From Gibbula magus (lineage: Eukaryota; Mollusca; Gastropoda; Trochida; Trochidae), in NCBI GenBank assembly GCA_936450465.1, contig OW388291.1:77028436-77092435 (forward strand): 64,000 bases of DNA. Direction: 5' to 3'. The notes beneath the pieces were generated by a model that ran no database searches, was not told the origin of the DNA, and worked only from the letters and a program-made list of their open reading frames with translations. Below are positions 47,490 through 59,849 of this stretch, piece after piece; position 1 is the stretch's first letter; every line of letters begins with the position of its first letter. The translations under genes were made by a program, and so were the position numbers.

Positions 47490-47790
47490 AAGAAAACGGA
47501 TTGTGTTAGTTAAATATATTGCAATGATATTGCGTGACCTTCCTGTGGAATCTGACCTCGTTTTCGCTTCACCAGATACTGTCGGAAGGACACTCGTTTT
47601 GTATAAATTGTATCTTATGACACCTCGCGTAGTAACCTCTTTATATGTAATATATAGAGGAAATTATATGAAAGTCTTTGTCATACTATGCTTACGACAC
47701 GTAGTATTTCCCGAGCGAGAGCGAGGGATATACCGATATCCAGGCACGAGTGTCGTAAATACAGTATGACGGAGACACGAATGTAATATT
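47490..47790. repeat. Two adjacent decayed hairpin MITEs
   Basis: The first (47490-47640) shares TGACCTTCCTGTGG...GTCGGAAGGACACTC with the hairpin at 5136. The second (47674-47784) pairs GTCATACTATGCTTACGACA with GTGTCGTAAATACAGTATGA around a CCGAGCGAGAGCGAGGG loop. Confidence 0.65.
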
Positions 47791-48241
47791 CTGTTTATTA
47801 ACGAAGACGTGAAAATAATGCGACAATCCACTTTCAACCACTTTCAACCACTTTCCACTTTCGCCGCCATGTTTTGCCTCCATCACGATAAGCTGTTATG
47901 CTAATAAGGTCAAGGTCGTATGTAAATGAGCGCGCGAAGAAGGGTCTATAGGCTGGCGACTCGCCGTCGCTGCATTTAGGACGCAACGTCATAAATGAAG
48001 CGTGACATCAAATCATTTTTATGACGTCACATTTGCCATGACAAAGTGATATTTTCCCCAAGGCATCATATGAAAAATATGAACCCCGATACGATTTCCT
48101 TCGTAATAGGATTGATAAGTAATCCTTACCCGCATTCTAAGATTTCTTTGTTCACAATGATGTTATATCTTTTAATTGTCCCTTTTTTTTTTTATTAAAA
48201 GTACTGGAAATCAACTTTGTTTTACCATCACTCGCATATTT

Positions 48242-48452
48242 GGGCCATGTTCAAGAGAGGTTTCAAAGTAATCGCTCAATGAGCGATTAATTTAAACTTC
48301 TCTTGAACGCGATTGCTCAATGTAGCGCTACGTAGCAAGGCACCCTGTCGTTCAGGAGAGAATGCGCTACATTGAGTGCTACATTGAGCGCTACCTTGAG
48401 CGATCAATGAGTGATTATAAGCGCTCGCTGTTATGGAACGGAGCCCAGTTCC
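48242..48452 (+). mobile_element. GCTCAATGAGCG hairpin MITE, copy 4
   Basis: Begins GGGCCATGTTCAAGAGAGG, with a hairpin around ATCGCTCAATGAGCGAT. Then GCTACGTAGCAAGGC, CTGTCGTTCAGGAGAG and repeated GCTACATTGAG units, ending ATGGAACGGAGCCC. The GGGC(C/T)..GTTC ends form a short inverted repeat. Confidence 0.85.
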
Positions 48453-48459
48453 GTCCATT

Positions 48460-49285
48460 AGATCACATTTGAGTGAAGCGCACGTACAATATACATGATA
48501 AAAAAGGCAGGGTGTGCAGAAAATTGGCATTTGTGTTAGATTAAAAGTTTGTGATAAGAATGTATCTAATAGTTATTTCGTCTTGAGTACCATGTTAGAT
48601 ATACATTTGTACATGTAGGTACCGGTATATGATAAACTTATATATTTTATATCGTAACGATCCACTATAAATGACCTGTTTACCTAACTGTGTTATCTAT
48701 AGGCACTGTCATATAGACGATTCGACTTCTTTATTGTAGGATGACAATAGACAATAGAATTGAATAACTACAAATTATTAAGATGAACAAATGATAAACA
48801 AAAAGAAATAAGTTTAGTTTTGATTTTAAATGCTTTTAATATAAGTCAAGGAGTCTGGAAAGACCTTTACGGTAAACAGTATCAGGGTAGATCTATCAAA
48901 CCTATGATGAATGATTCCACGAGTACATCACGTCGACTATAAATATTTAGACAACAACAAAGGAGTGAGGAGGGATGTATTTTCAAAATAAAAGATAACT
49001 GTAAGGTTGGTTTTGTTTTTGTATTACTTCCATTGGTATTAATTCAAAGTAAGTAACATAGGTAGTTATACATTTCATTTCAAGAGGTTTGCGACGCTCA
49101 AAAGCAAGTCGACTGAAACCGAAAACCCACGTGTCGTTACCGTCAGCATTGTGACGTCATAGTCGCTTGCCACCATGATCACATTGCTTTCGAACACAAG
49201 CAGTTGCATCCTTGGCGACTGCAAGTGAAATCATTATATAGCTAGTTTTTCTGACATCTTAGGCTTAGTGCTTCTTCCGACATAT
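48460..49285. other. No gene recognised
   Basis: AT-rich; a TGTGACGTCATAGTCG near 49149 resembles other CRE-containing repeats in the window. Confidence 0.4.
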
Positions 49286-49289
49286 CATG

Positions 49290-49795
49290 CGACGGCACTT
49301 TTCTCTTCTAACAGAGGTTATTGCCTTCAGATTTCCGATCCTAACCTCTGTTATATTAGGCCATATATCTCGGTTCCAGCTAAATTCGGGGAACATTTCT
49401 TCTTCTCTTTGAGATTTTACGGGCGGTTTCCAGCGGAGCTGATTTCTTACTCGTGTTCGGGGTACAGAGGTACCTTCTACTGTATACCTGCTGTTTATCT
49501 AATGAAAACACATCTTTCATCAGCTGCGTCGACCGAGATACTTCAAATTAAGATCAAAGCATTTGACTGTAAAGCATCAATTGTTTTCACAAAATCAAAT
49601 AGCTTATTCCAAAATAGCATTATGACGTGTCATTTGCAAATGTCAGTTTTACAAAGGCGTCGCTGATTCAACTAGATTCAAACGCAACTAATCAGGACAC
49701 TCCCTTTCAAGCAGAGAACATTCGCATAGAAGACGTTAGAATCGGAAATCTGAAGGGAGTCACCTCTGTGAGAAGAGAATGGAAGAGAATGGCGT
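49290..49795. mobile_element. 0.5-kb TIR element, family copy 2
   Basis: TTTCTCTTCTAACAGAGGTT then CAGATTTCCGATCCTAACCT at the left is mirrored by ACGTTAGAATCGGAAATCTG and CACCTCTGTGAGAAGAGAAT at the right. The interior matches copy 1 at 43291 (CATCTTTCA, GTCGACCG, CAATTGTTTTCACAAAAT, GGCGTCGCTGATT). Non-coding. Confidence 0.8.
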
Positions 49796-49809
49796 CGGCA
49801 CATTAGGAA

Positions 49810-51480
49810 ATGCTTATGACAGCTACAGTAAAGAAATAAAACGTGCTTAATGACCCAAGAAAGCTTCTAACATGTAAGTTACTAGTCGGAGAACGGTAGA
49901 AAGATGATTGAAGTAGTTCCAGCAACCAATGCGACCGTTTGTTTTCTGGAACAGCCAATCAGAAGCCAGGAAAAGGTGTAACTCCCATGTAACTTACAGT
50001 AATAATACTACGGAAACAAAAATGGTATTGTTCTGTGTTTATAAAGCAAAGTTAACGCAATGTCCCATAAACGCCCACAGATAGAAAATACAACAAATGA
50101 ATAATCAATACATCGAGATTCAGTTGGTACGTTATTAGTAAAGTTACTAAACTCTTTATTTGACTGATTATGCAAAATCCTTGTTAAATCAGTTTATCAT
50201 AACATTTCCTTATAAACAACATTTTTGTTTTTTATATCATAAATAGCATAGTTTGTTTTATGTTTACTTCAATGCTAATACGTCATTGGACGGATTATTT
50301 TATACTTTCAAATACATCATTCGCGACCTTCGAAATTCTGCAAGTTAAGTATTTCGAAACAAATAAAATATAGACACAGAGACAACTGAAAGAAACAAAA
50401 CTGTTATCCGTAATGATAAAATCAACAATATCCGACATTAATGGCAGCATTTAATACTTTTATTAAATAACGAATGTTGAAAATAAAAATAACAGTGATT
50501 TATGTACAAGATCTGAAGAATTGTTATAAAGTTTAAAAAAAACTATGTTGCTAACATTCCAATAAATCAGTTATTGTCGACTCTGGCTTTCAGCCAACAT
50601 TGAACAAGTGATTTAAAACGACAAGGCATTGTATAATGACTTTATGATTGTTAACAGATGACGTCAGTAAAATTTCTCTTATCTAAGAGTTCAGTATATT
50701 TCATGTACTCGTAATCAATTCGGTATTACTTGTCAACGTTTCAATTTTCAGTACATGAAAAAGCATTTATAAATTATCTTGCTGAAACACGTAAGAATGC
50801 TTGACTGAATACCTGTTTTGGACGTAAGTGTAAGACAAAGTCAATCATGTTAAGAAGATATCCAATAATGAGAGGGAATCAGAATAATTAACATTTCTAG
50901 AATTAAGAATCAAGCAATATCATGTAGTCTAAGAATATTTATAATTATAATTCTAAGTATCAGTTAACGCTTTACCGAATAATTTAAGTCAAAATATGAT
51001 CTTTTAAGTGAACCTTTAAATTATACATGTAGATCAAATTATGTGTATTTTACAGAAAAAGTGAAACCTTTTCAGTCGACGTCATTGCAACGTAGTTTGG
51101 TTTGTAAAGTCTGTACGATGTCTATGTACTCGTTAAGATATTCCTTGTTAGAGTCGGGACATAGACCTACTTTCATTGCAATAAACTGGGATCAGCTGTG
51201 CGACAATCTTGAACGCAAACAGCTCACCGTACAGCTAAACAATTTCTTTCTTCCTTCGAACTGTTTCAGTCAAAATCTTGTTATCACAGTTGTATAAACG
51301 TACTAATGAGCAATCACAGTAACCCGCTGTACATGTACCTTGTTGTAGCATGGTTCGAGGACATCGGGATTAAAAAAGTGTTCTGTTAAGTGTAGAGATT
51401 CAATGACTGAGAGCTACCCTAGCCTCGATACAACAGACACAGGGAATACTCCATGAAGCTGCATTAAAAAGGCTTTCAAA
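49810..51480. other. No gene recognised
   Basis: AT-rich spacer. The frame at 51043-51297 has no recognised content. Confidence 0.4.
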
Positions 51481-51484
51481 CGAT

Positions 51485-51669
51485 GGCCGACACAATGATG
51501 AAGACGACGATGATGGCGATGGATGACGACGATGATTACGATGGCAATCAATTAAGATGGTGACGATGGTAAAAGTGATGGTGACGATGACTGATTACGG
51601 TGACGATGACTGTTTACGGTGATGGTGACGATGGTAGACTACGGTGACGATGACTAATTATGGTGACGA
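51485..51669. repeat. GGTGACGATGACTGATTAC minisatellite, 5' part
   Basis: Begins as (GATGAC/GATGGC)n and becomes the 19-bp unit. It is cut by the LINE at 51670 and resumes after it. Confidence 0.9.
51656..51669 (+). repeat. Target-site duplication of the LINE, left copy
   Basis: AATTATGGTGACGA is repeated at 57507-57520 after the poly(A). Both copies have ATTATGG where other minisatellite units have ATTACGG, so this is a duplication of one unit and not a repeat coincidence. The first one or two A bases are ambiguous with the tail. Confidence 0.9.
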
Positions 51670-51859
51670 AACTTCCGGTTGTACATGGGAAGAGAAAGGT
51701 CACGTTGAAGACGCGCTCCGCCTCCCGCAAGCGTATCGTAAGCAATCAAGCTAAATGAATGTTTGAAGAAACTCTAATGTTTTAACAACGCTAAGAAACT
51801 CCTCAAAGGTCATTTACAAACCTATATTTCAAATATATATATACATTGTGAGCGGAAAA

Positions 51860-52591
51860 ATGACAACACGGGCAAGTGCTGCAAACACGGAGGAAATTGT
51901 TAAAGCTTCCGAAAAAAGACTGAGCGAACTTATCTTAGGAGTGAAAACTGACTTAAAAAAGTCTATCGAAGGTGTCAAGCAAGAAGTCGACGAACTTAAA
52001 ATTACAGTCAGAAGTACCGAGCATGACGTCGCTATGCAATGGGATGAGACGACCAAACTCCGCGCGGAATTAGTCGCCACTAAACAGGCTTTCGAAAATC
52101 TTGAGCGACAATTTACACTAAAAGACATACACGATAGAAAACCCAACCTTCTTTTCTACGGTATCCCTGAAACTTCAAGCGAAAATGCTGAAAATACACT
52201 CAGAAACTTTCTAATTGAAAAACTAAAGTTTAGTCAGGACAGAGTTGAGAAAATTTTCATCAAAACGGCGCACCGACTACCCAAAAGTGAATACCAGAAG
52301 GCACACAACCCGGCAGCCCCGCCCAGTATTATCACAACGTTTGTGAAAATGGCGGACCGCGACGATGTCTACCAGGCACGGAAAGTACTTCGTGAACAGC
52401 CCGAGCGTTACAGTATCCAGACGGACCTACCCGGCATGATGAAAAAGAGGCGCGCGATTCTCAGCAGACAAGCTATGGATATTCGCAAGACACAAAATCT
52501 GTGGACGAGGGTGAGAGTTGTGGGGACAGAGATAATTTTGGAGACGAAGGACCCGCAAAACCGTCCGTCGCAATGGAAAAAATACGAGTGA
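51860..52591 (+). CDS. LINE ORF1 protein
   Basis: 243 residues from the first ATG (51860), intact. Residues about 10-90 are rich in heptad-spaced charged and hydrophobic residues (ASEKRLSELILGVKTDLKKS, FENLERQFTLKDIHD), a coiled coil for trimerisation. The middle has RKPNLLFYGIPETSSENAEN and KIFIKTAHRLPKS, the RRM-like region of L1 ORF1p. The C-terminal domain has YQARKVLREQPERYSIQTDL and KKRRAILSRQAM. ORF1p binds element RNA and acts as a chaperone (known for L1). It is separated from ORF2 by about 1 kb, longer than usual. Confidence 0.9.
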   Translation: MTTRASAANTEEIVKASEKRLSELILGVKTDLKKSIEGVKQEVDELKITVRSTEHDVAMQWDETTKLRAELVATKQAFENLERQFTLKDIHDRKPNLLFYGIPETSSENAENTLRNFLIEKLKFSQDRVEKIFIKTAHRLPKSEYQKAHNPAAPPSIITTFVKMADRDDVYQARKVLREQPERYSIQTDLPGMMKKRRAILSRQAMDIRKTQNLWTRVRVVGTEIILETKDPQNRPSQWKKYE

Positions 52592-53603
52592 ACATTTTTC
52601 AACTTCTTATTTGCAGTGACTTCTTATATGATTTTTTACTTTTGCTTGAAAAAACTAAAATATCTTTTTAGTTACATTTTGTAATCGTGAAAATACTATT
52701 TGTAACCATATTGAGAAGCTCGTTCAAGACAGGTCTAGGACTACAAATTACAGTCCTCATACTTTGAAGATCGTTTATATATATAAAATACTGAATGTGT
52801 AACTCGAACAATACAAACAGCACAAACTCTGGATTATGTTTGTATGATTGTGCTATTTCATTGACTCATCCGGTTTCAACCATTTTTTACTATATATTAT
52901 GACTATATCCGACTAGGACTATTAACCCTAAGACACACTTACATGTCTTTTTTTTTTAAAAAATCGTTTTTTGCTAGCATTAAATCTAAATTAGACGTTG
53001 AAAAACCATAACTAGTTTACATTCAAATAGCATTCAGCGAACACGGAAAGCACGTGCAGCTCACCACGTGGATCGAGTTGAGTTACAGGATTATGTTTGT
53101 GTGTTCATTGTCGGGATTGTTATGTGTGAATTGTGCTATATTAAGAGGACATTCATTGTGGAATATCTGGACACTATCCAGTGAGTATATCTTTACTTTC
53201 TTACTATTACTAGCTCATATGTTTATTTGTCGACTTAGTTCGTCAAACTAACGAAACAAGGTTATAGCTGGTGACGACCATAGTAAGGGCGTTGTACAGT
53301 TGTATTCAGCTATGTTATTTTATTTTCATAAATTACAACGGCAAAATTGATATTTTCATTACATTAACATTGGACCTACCGGCGGGAGGTCAAATTACTA
53401 CCTTTCTGTTTCATTGAACAAATGACGGAAGGCAATGTGTCCCCCTTTTATTTGTTTATATTTACGTTCGTTATCACTTTGTATTCACTTTCATTTCTTA
53501 GAAGATATTTCTGTGACACACAAAAAATGGGTCAGCTATACCATGGTTATCAACATGATTCATCAGATTCATGCTATTTGGCTTACACTATATATGAACT
53601 GAC
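52592..53603 (+). other. LINE inter-ORF spacer
   Basis: About 1 kb of AT-rich sequence without a recognisable frame between ORF1 and ORF2. It contains runs such as TTTTTTTTTAAAAAA near 52947. It may hold an internal promoter or ribosome entry, or be an expanded spacer. Confidence 0.6.
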
Positions 53604-56600
53604 ATGACGCATAGGCTTGATATATACTCTGCAAATTGTCAAGGTCTAAACAATGAGAAAAAGAGAATCGACGTATTTGAAAATATGAAAAAAAGAAAAG
53701 GTAACATCTACTGTATCCAGGATAAACACTTTACTAGCAATATAGAACAGAAGATCAAATTAGAATGGGGCGCATCAGAAGCTCGTTTCAGTTCTTTTAC
53801 AAGTCAATCTAGAGGGGTAGCCATCCTATTCAGAGATAATTTTGAATTTGAAATTCTCAAAGAAATAAAAGATATCGACAATGGCAACTTCTTAATACTT
53901 AAGATGAAATCAGAGAAAGAGATACTAAGTATTACAAGTGTTTATGGTCCGAATGTAGATACACCAGAATTTTATCATGAAATAATAAAAAAATACAGAG
54001 TCTAGATACTGAAACAAATATCATATGCGGAGACTTTAACCTAGTCCAAGATCAATCAAAAGATACTTTCAACTATTTACACATCAATAACCCCAAATCA
54101 AAGGAAGCTGTATTTGATATGATAGATGAACTGAATTTATATGATCCATGGCGCGAATCCAATCTAGATGTAAAAAGGTATACATGGAGAAAACCAAAAC
54201 CACTGAAACAAGCACGTCTAGACTTCTTTCTCGTTAGTAGAAATCTCGAAAAGTCCATCATTACTTCGAAAATAGAGCCAAGTTATAGATCGGATCATTC
54301 TATAATATCTATACAAATTGAATTCACATCACTTGAAAAAGGAAAAGGTTTCTGGAAATTTAACAATAGTCTGTTGCACGATCCAGATTACGTAAGCGAA
54401 GTAAAATGTATTATTAAGGATACTGTTGTACAATACCACTGTCGAGACCAGGATGGAGATAAAGTACTACAAATAAGTGAACAACTTTTTTTCGAAACAC
54501 TACTATGCAATATAAGAGGCCACACGATAAAATATTCATCTCAAAAAAAGAAAGAAAGGCTTAAACTAGCAGATACATATAACGAAAAACTTGAAAACTT
54601 AGAAAAACAATTAGGTCAAGCTGATATTGAAGAGACAAAAACAAAGTTGTTACAAGAAATAAACATAACAAAAGAACAACAAATTGAATTAAACAAATAT
54701 AAAACAGATGGCATAATGCTGAGATCAAAAGCAAAATGGTATGAAAAAGGTGAAAAACCGACCAAATTCTTTTTATCTCTAGAAAAGCAAAATTTCGTAA
54801 ACAAAGCAATAACCAGACTAGATACCGATAAAGGACAAATAAATAAAACAAAGGATATAATCAATTATACGAAGAATTACTTCCAAAACCTATATACAAA
54901 AAAAAATGTAAAAGAAGTTGACCTCGAAATCCTATTCAAAGATAACGAAATCCCTAGATTATCTGTTAACGATGCACTTTCCCTTGAAGGGGAATTACAA
55001 TACGACGAAGTTCTAACAGCACTGAAAAACATGAAAAATGAGAAAAGCCCAGGCCCTTCCGGTTTCACAACTGAATTTTATAAATTCTTTTGGAAAGATG
55101 TAAATTCATATCTAATAAATTCATTGAATGCAGCATATAGAGTCGGCGAACTCTCGGTAAGTCAAAAACAAGGCCTTATAACATGCATCCCAAAAAAGGA
55201 AAAATCAAAAGAACATCTGAAAAACTTTAGACCTATTTCATTACTAAACATCTCGTATAAACTAGCTTCAGCCGTGATATCTGCACGCATTAAGAAGATA
55301 CTACCCACTATAATAAGCAAAGACCAAAAGGGTTTTATGAAAGGCAGATACATAGGAGAATGTACAAGGCTAGTTAATGACATTATGGATTTTACAGACT
55401 TTACAAACAGACCAGGACTTTTGATATTGATTGATTTTGAAAAAGCATTTGATTCGGTAGATTGGTCTTTCATCGATAAATGTTTTGATTTCTTCCATTT
55501 CGGTCCTTCTATAAAAGGTTGGTTAAAAACATTCTACAATAACATAAATTCTAGTGTTCTTGTGAATGGGTTTCCTTCAGAATTCTTCCAAATTACACGA
55601 GGATGTAGACAAGGCGATCCTCTTTCGCCCTATATATTCCTCATTGCAGGATAAATCCTGGCCAACATGTTGAGACATAATAAAAAGATAAAAGGAATAA
55701 CAATGAAAGGTATCGAATATCTACTAACACAGTTTGCTGATGATACCACTTTAATTCTAGATGGCACAGAAACATCGTTTAGAGAAACATTAAAGGTACT
55801 CGAATTATACGCATCATTCTCTGGACTCAAAATGAATATTGACAAAACCAAAATTATCTGGATAGGCTCAAAACAATATTCAAGTTTGCAATATTGCAGA
55901 GAATACAACCTAGACTGGACTCAAAAACCCTTTGTACTATTAGGTATTCTATTTCAACATAACAAAGCAGAAATGGTAGAAAGAAACTACAAAGATAAAC
56001 TAAAGGCAATTGAAAAAGAAATGAAGCTTTGGTCTCTGAGAGACCTTACACCTTTGGGAAGAATAACCATTCTAAAAAGTTTAATACTACCAAAGCTTAA
56101 CCATCTTTTCACTTCCCTTGCGAACCCAAGACAAGAAACAATAACAAATCTGCAACGCAAGTGTTACTCCTTTATTTGGAAAGGCAAACCTGACAAAATT
56201 AAACGATGCTTAATGATAAAAACGTACCAGGAAGGTGGTTTGAAAATGCCTGCTTTACTTGAAACAATAAAGTCTCAGAAAATATCATGGATCAGAAGAT
56301 TATATGTACAGGATTCAAACTTAAAACATCTTATATATACATCAAATGAAACGAGTATGTTAACTCCCGTTGAAATGGGACCAATTTATCTTAGGACGCA
56401 ATATATTCCTAAACTCATTAGCCCATTCTGGAAAGATGTATTTGAAGCTTGGTCAGAGTTGCAAGAGAAAATTCAATATAATCAAGACCAACTTAGTAGA
56501 CAATTTATTTGGGCAAATGATAACATAACCATTGAAACTAAACCAGTAATATATGATCACTACCTACAATTTAATATTAAGTTTATAAACGACTTTATAA

Positions 56601-57400
56601 AATATGACAATACATTTCTATCGTATAATGAATTCGTACAATTGTACGGAGTCAAAACAAACTTTCTAGAATACGCAGGATTAATATCTTCAATGAAATC
56701 TTATTCCAAACGTTATTGGCAAACAATTAGCAAACAGGAAAATTTACCCTTTATCCCTCCTAACTTGGAAATACTATATAGAACTAAAAAGGGATGTAGC
56801 ATATTTTATACCCAACTCACCAAAGAGACCGCATTTCAAAAGCAAAATTACCAAATTAAATGGGAAAAGGAATTAAAAATAGACATTTCACCAGATATGT
56901 GGAAGACATACAATTCTATACCTTTCCAAGCATCTTATAGCATCAAGCATAGATGGTTCCAATACCGTGTTCTCCATAGAATCCTTACGACAAATAAAGA
57001 CTTATACAAATACAAACTAATAGAAACACCACTATGTACATATTGCAACGTTGAAATAGAATCAATTATCCATCTACTATATGAATGCAGATGTGTCAAG
57101 AGGTTGTGGCAAGATCTAACGGAATGGATTGAGAAAGAAACTGACATCTGTCTAAACCTAAACGCAGATACGGTCATTCTGGGATTCACAGAAAGGAGAA
57201 ATAATGTTCTAAATTTCATCATTACGTTAACAAAAGAATACATCTACCATCGAAAATTGGCAAATATAACACCGTCTATAAGTGGTCTGAAACCAAAATT
57301 AAGATTAAATTACCAATTACATAAATCCAATGCTTATACACAGTGTAAATATGACTCATTTGTCTCATTCTGGTCATCCTGCCACAATCTATTCATGTAG
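53604..57400 (+). pseudogene. LINE ORF2: endonuclease and reverse transcriptase, two lesions
   Basis: About 1265 codons overall. The N-terminus is an APE-like endonuclease: LDIYSANCQGLNN, YCIQDKHF, then after a frameshift near 53990-54000 (an A7 run) ICGDFNLVQD, RLDFFLVS and RSDHSIISIQI, with the GDFN and SDH catalytic motifs. The RT follows: SPGPSGFTTEFYKFFW, NFRPISLLNISYKL, LILIDFEKAFDSVDW, GCRQGDPLSPYIFLIAG. A TAA at 55652-55654 interrupts it, and the same frame resumes with LANMLRHN and FADDTTLILDG (catalytic FADD). The C-terminus has HRILTTNKDLY and PLCTYCNVEIESIIHLLYEC, the usual zinc knuckle. The first part reads from an ATG at 53604. ORF2p nicks target DNA and copies element RNA there. 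With only one frameshift and one stop, the copy is young. Confidence 0.92.
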
Positions 57401-57506
57401 AAGAATTTTCATGTCAAATGTTTTGTACCATTTATTGTGATAATACTATGAAATGAAAATGAAAAATGCTGTACCCTGTGAAAAGAAATAAAGTGATAAA
57501 AAAAAA

Positions 57507-57520
57507 AATTATGGTGACGA
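57507..57520 (+). repeat. Target-site duplication of the LINE, right copy
   Basis: AATTATGGTGACGA directly after the poly(A) tail, identical to 51656-51669. Confidence 0.9.
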
Positions 57521-58560
57521 TTACTGATCGATTACGGTGACGATGACGATGACGATTGTAATGATGGTGACGATGGTAGTGGTGACGATGACTGATTACG
57601 GTGACGATGACTGTTTACGATGATGGTGACGATGGTAGTGGTGACGATGACAGACTACGGTGACGATAGTAGTGGTGACGATTACAGATTACGGTGACGA
57701 CGACTGATACGGTGACGACGACTGATTACGGTGACGATGACTGATTACGGTGACGATGACTAATTACGTTGACGGTGACAGATTACGGTGACGGTGACGA
57801 TTACTGATTACGGTGACGATGACTGATTACGGTGACGATGACTAATTACGGTGACGATGACTAATTACGGTGACGGTGACAGATTACGGTGACGGTGACG
57901 ATTACTGATTACGGTGACGATGACTGATTACGGTGACGATGACTGATTACGGTGACGATGACTAATTACGGTGACGGTGACAGATTACGATGACTGATTA
58001 CGGTGACGATGACTGATTACGGTGTCGATGACTAATTACGGTGACGATGACATATTACGGTGACGGTGACAGATTAGGGGTGACGATGACTGATTACGGT
58101 GACGATGACTGATTACGGTAACGATGACTGATTACGGTGACGATGACTAAATACTGCATGTGTTACTTGTCTTATCTACAAATTTATCTTGGTTCACCTA
58201 CATCTACAGTACGAGGTATGGCTAAAAGCTTAGTAGAGCGCTTACCGTCGTTATAAATGTAGAAGACGGTGACAGATTACGGTGACGGTGACGATTACTG
58301 ATTACGGTGACGATGACTGATTACGGTGACGATGACTGATTACGGTGACGATGACTAATTACGGTGACGGTGACAGATTACGATGACTGATTACGGTGAC
58401 GATGACTGATTACGGTGTCGATGACTAATTACGGTGACGATGACATATTACGGTGACGGTGACAGATTAGGGGTGACAATGACTGATTACGGTGACGATG
58501 ACTGATTACGGTAACGATGACTGATTACGGTGACGATGACTAAATACTGCATGTGTTACT
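57509..58560. repeat. GGTGACGATGACTGATTAC minisatellite, 3' part
   Basis: Dozens of 19-bp units with a limited set of variants (ACGATGACTAATTAC, ACGGTGACAGATTAC). The variants recur in higher-order patterns. It is not coding: TGA appears in the frames. Confidence 0.95.
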
Positions 58561-58658
58561 TGTCTTATCTACAAATTTATCTTGGTTCACCTACATCTAC
58601 AGTACGAGGTATGGCTAAAAGCTTAGTAGAGCGCTTACTGTCGTTATAAATGTAGAAG
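57873..58658. repeat. 393-bp tandem duplication including non-repetitive flank
   Basis: 57873-58265 and 58266-58658 are almost identical. Each contains a stretch of minisatellite followed by the same unique block (ACTGCATGTGTTACTTGTCT through AGTAGAGCGCTTAC and TAAATGTAGAAGA). Only a few substitutions distinguish them (CTTACCG/CTTACTG, GACGATGAC/GACAATGAC). Confidence 0.9.
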
Positions 58659-58659
58659 A

Positions 58660-59330
58660 TATCCGACAAACTGAATCCTTGGGCGTAGATCAGGTTGGTG
58701 CCACTGTCGCCGTCATGCTGTAGTGTAGTAACAGAAGAACGTTATCCCATGAACATGTAGATATATCAAACATATCCAGGCAACAAGTTACAAACACAGA
58801 ACTTAGCCGCATTTAATTTATATTCTGCACACTACAGTTTGAGCAAGACAAGACGGACCATTAGTGTAAGAAACACCTGTTCGCTTGATAGTGATCATTG
58901 CACTGATGTTTATCTAGGAAGTCGTAGTCTTACACTCTGAAACAAGTATTTGTTCGGAAAATATCACCATCATATTGAATATTAAAAATGAGCTCGAGCC
59001 TATGAGAAGGAAGAAAAAAGAGGCCCCTTTTCAATAATCAATAAAAACTATTTCAGAATATATATATACATGTACGTCTTTCAGAGTCTAAGTATCAACG
59101 AAAAACGACTGTCCTGATGTCACAGTTTATAGTGTGTGCAGTAGACCGTGAAATATTATAGGAAGACGACGTGACCGTCAAAGCGCACGCTGAGTTCTGT
59201 GTGACAGTGAACATTATTCACAAGCTGTAGAATCTCCTTCCACTCGTCTTCAACACATCACCGAGTCTGGTAAATACACGTATACATCAATAAACTAGGA
59301 GGTGTTTTTAACAGATGTCTCCCCTTCCCC
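58660..59330. other. No gene recognised
   Basis: Intergenic; no supported exon or repeat. Confidence 0.4.
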
Positions 59331-59840
59331 CAATTCAATTTCAGTTGTTAAACTTCCAAAAGGCAAAGTCCAAATTGTTGCAATGGAAACAAAACAAAAT
59401 TAATTTTTTAAAGTTCAAACTTCCCAAAAGCACATCTAAATTATATCGGGAGGTAGTGTACCAAATTTGGTGAGGATAACCCCACCAGTTTTAGAGATCT
59501 GTTCTAGAAACAAACCCCACCCTACAAAAGGGCAACGTCCAAATTATTGCCACGGAAACTGAAAAATATCAAATTCAACACAAAAAGGCAAATCTACATG
59601 ATATGGGAAGGCAGCATACTAAATTTGGTGAGGATTGGTGAAGTAATTTTAGAGATCTGCTCCGGAAACAAACCCCACCCTTCAAATAGATTAAGTCCAA
59701 ATTGTTGCCATGGAAAAACATAATTTAAAAACAATCTGAAACCTCCAAAAGGCACACCTACATGATATGGGGGAGGCTTTATACCAAATTTGGTGAGGAT
59801 TGGTAAAGTAATTTTAGAGGTATGCCCCCTTCGGGGGGAG
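59330..59840. repeat. Tandem repeat, unit about 165 bp, three copies
   Basis: AAGTCCAAATTGTTGC(A/C)ATG, then CCAAAAGGCA...CATCTA, TATGGGAGG, ACCAAATTTGGTGAGGAT and TTTTAGAGATCTG recur in order three times with moderate divergence. Confidence 0.85.
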
Positions 59841-59849
59841 ACATAATGA

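Larger units (their letters stand above)
51670..57508 (+). mobile_element. Full-length L1/Tx1-type LINE
   Basis: The element has a 190-bp 5' UTR starting AACTTCCGGTTGTACATGGG, ORF1, a 1-kb spacer, ORF2 and a 108-bp 3' UTR. It ends in AATAAAGTGAT and about 11 A, and is flanked by a 13-14-bp target duplication. Its structure, an RRM-type ORF1 and an APE-type endonuclease in ORF2, matches the L1/Tx1 group. ORF2 has one frameshift and one nonsense codon, so the insertion is recent but this copy is not active as sequenced. Confidence 0.92.

Noticed and set aside
47503..47769. 88-residue ORF
   Set aside because: Spans two adjacent hairpin MITEs and has no protein-like conservation.
49268..49666. 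132-residue ORF
   Set aside because: Lies wholly inside the 0.5-kb TIR element whose other copy has no equivalent frame.
57509..58560. CRISPR-like or coding repeat array
   Set aside because: Units are contiguous 19-mers without unique spacers, and stop codons occur in the frames; it is a minisatellite.
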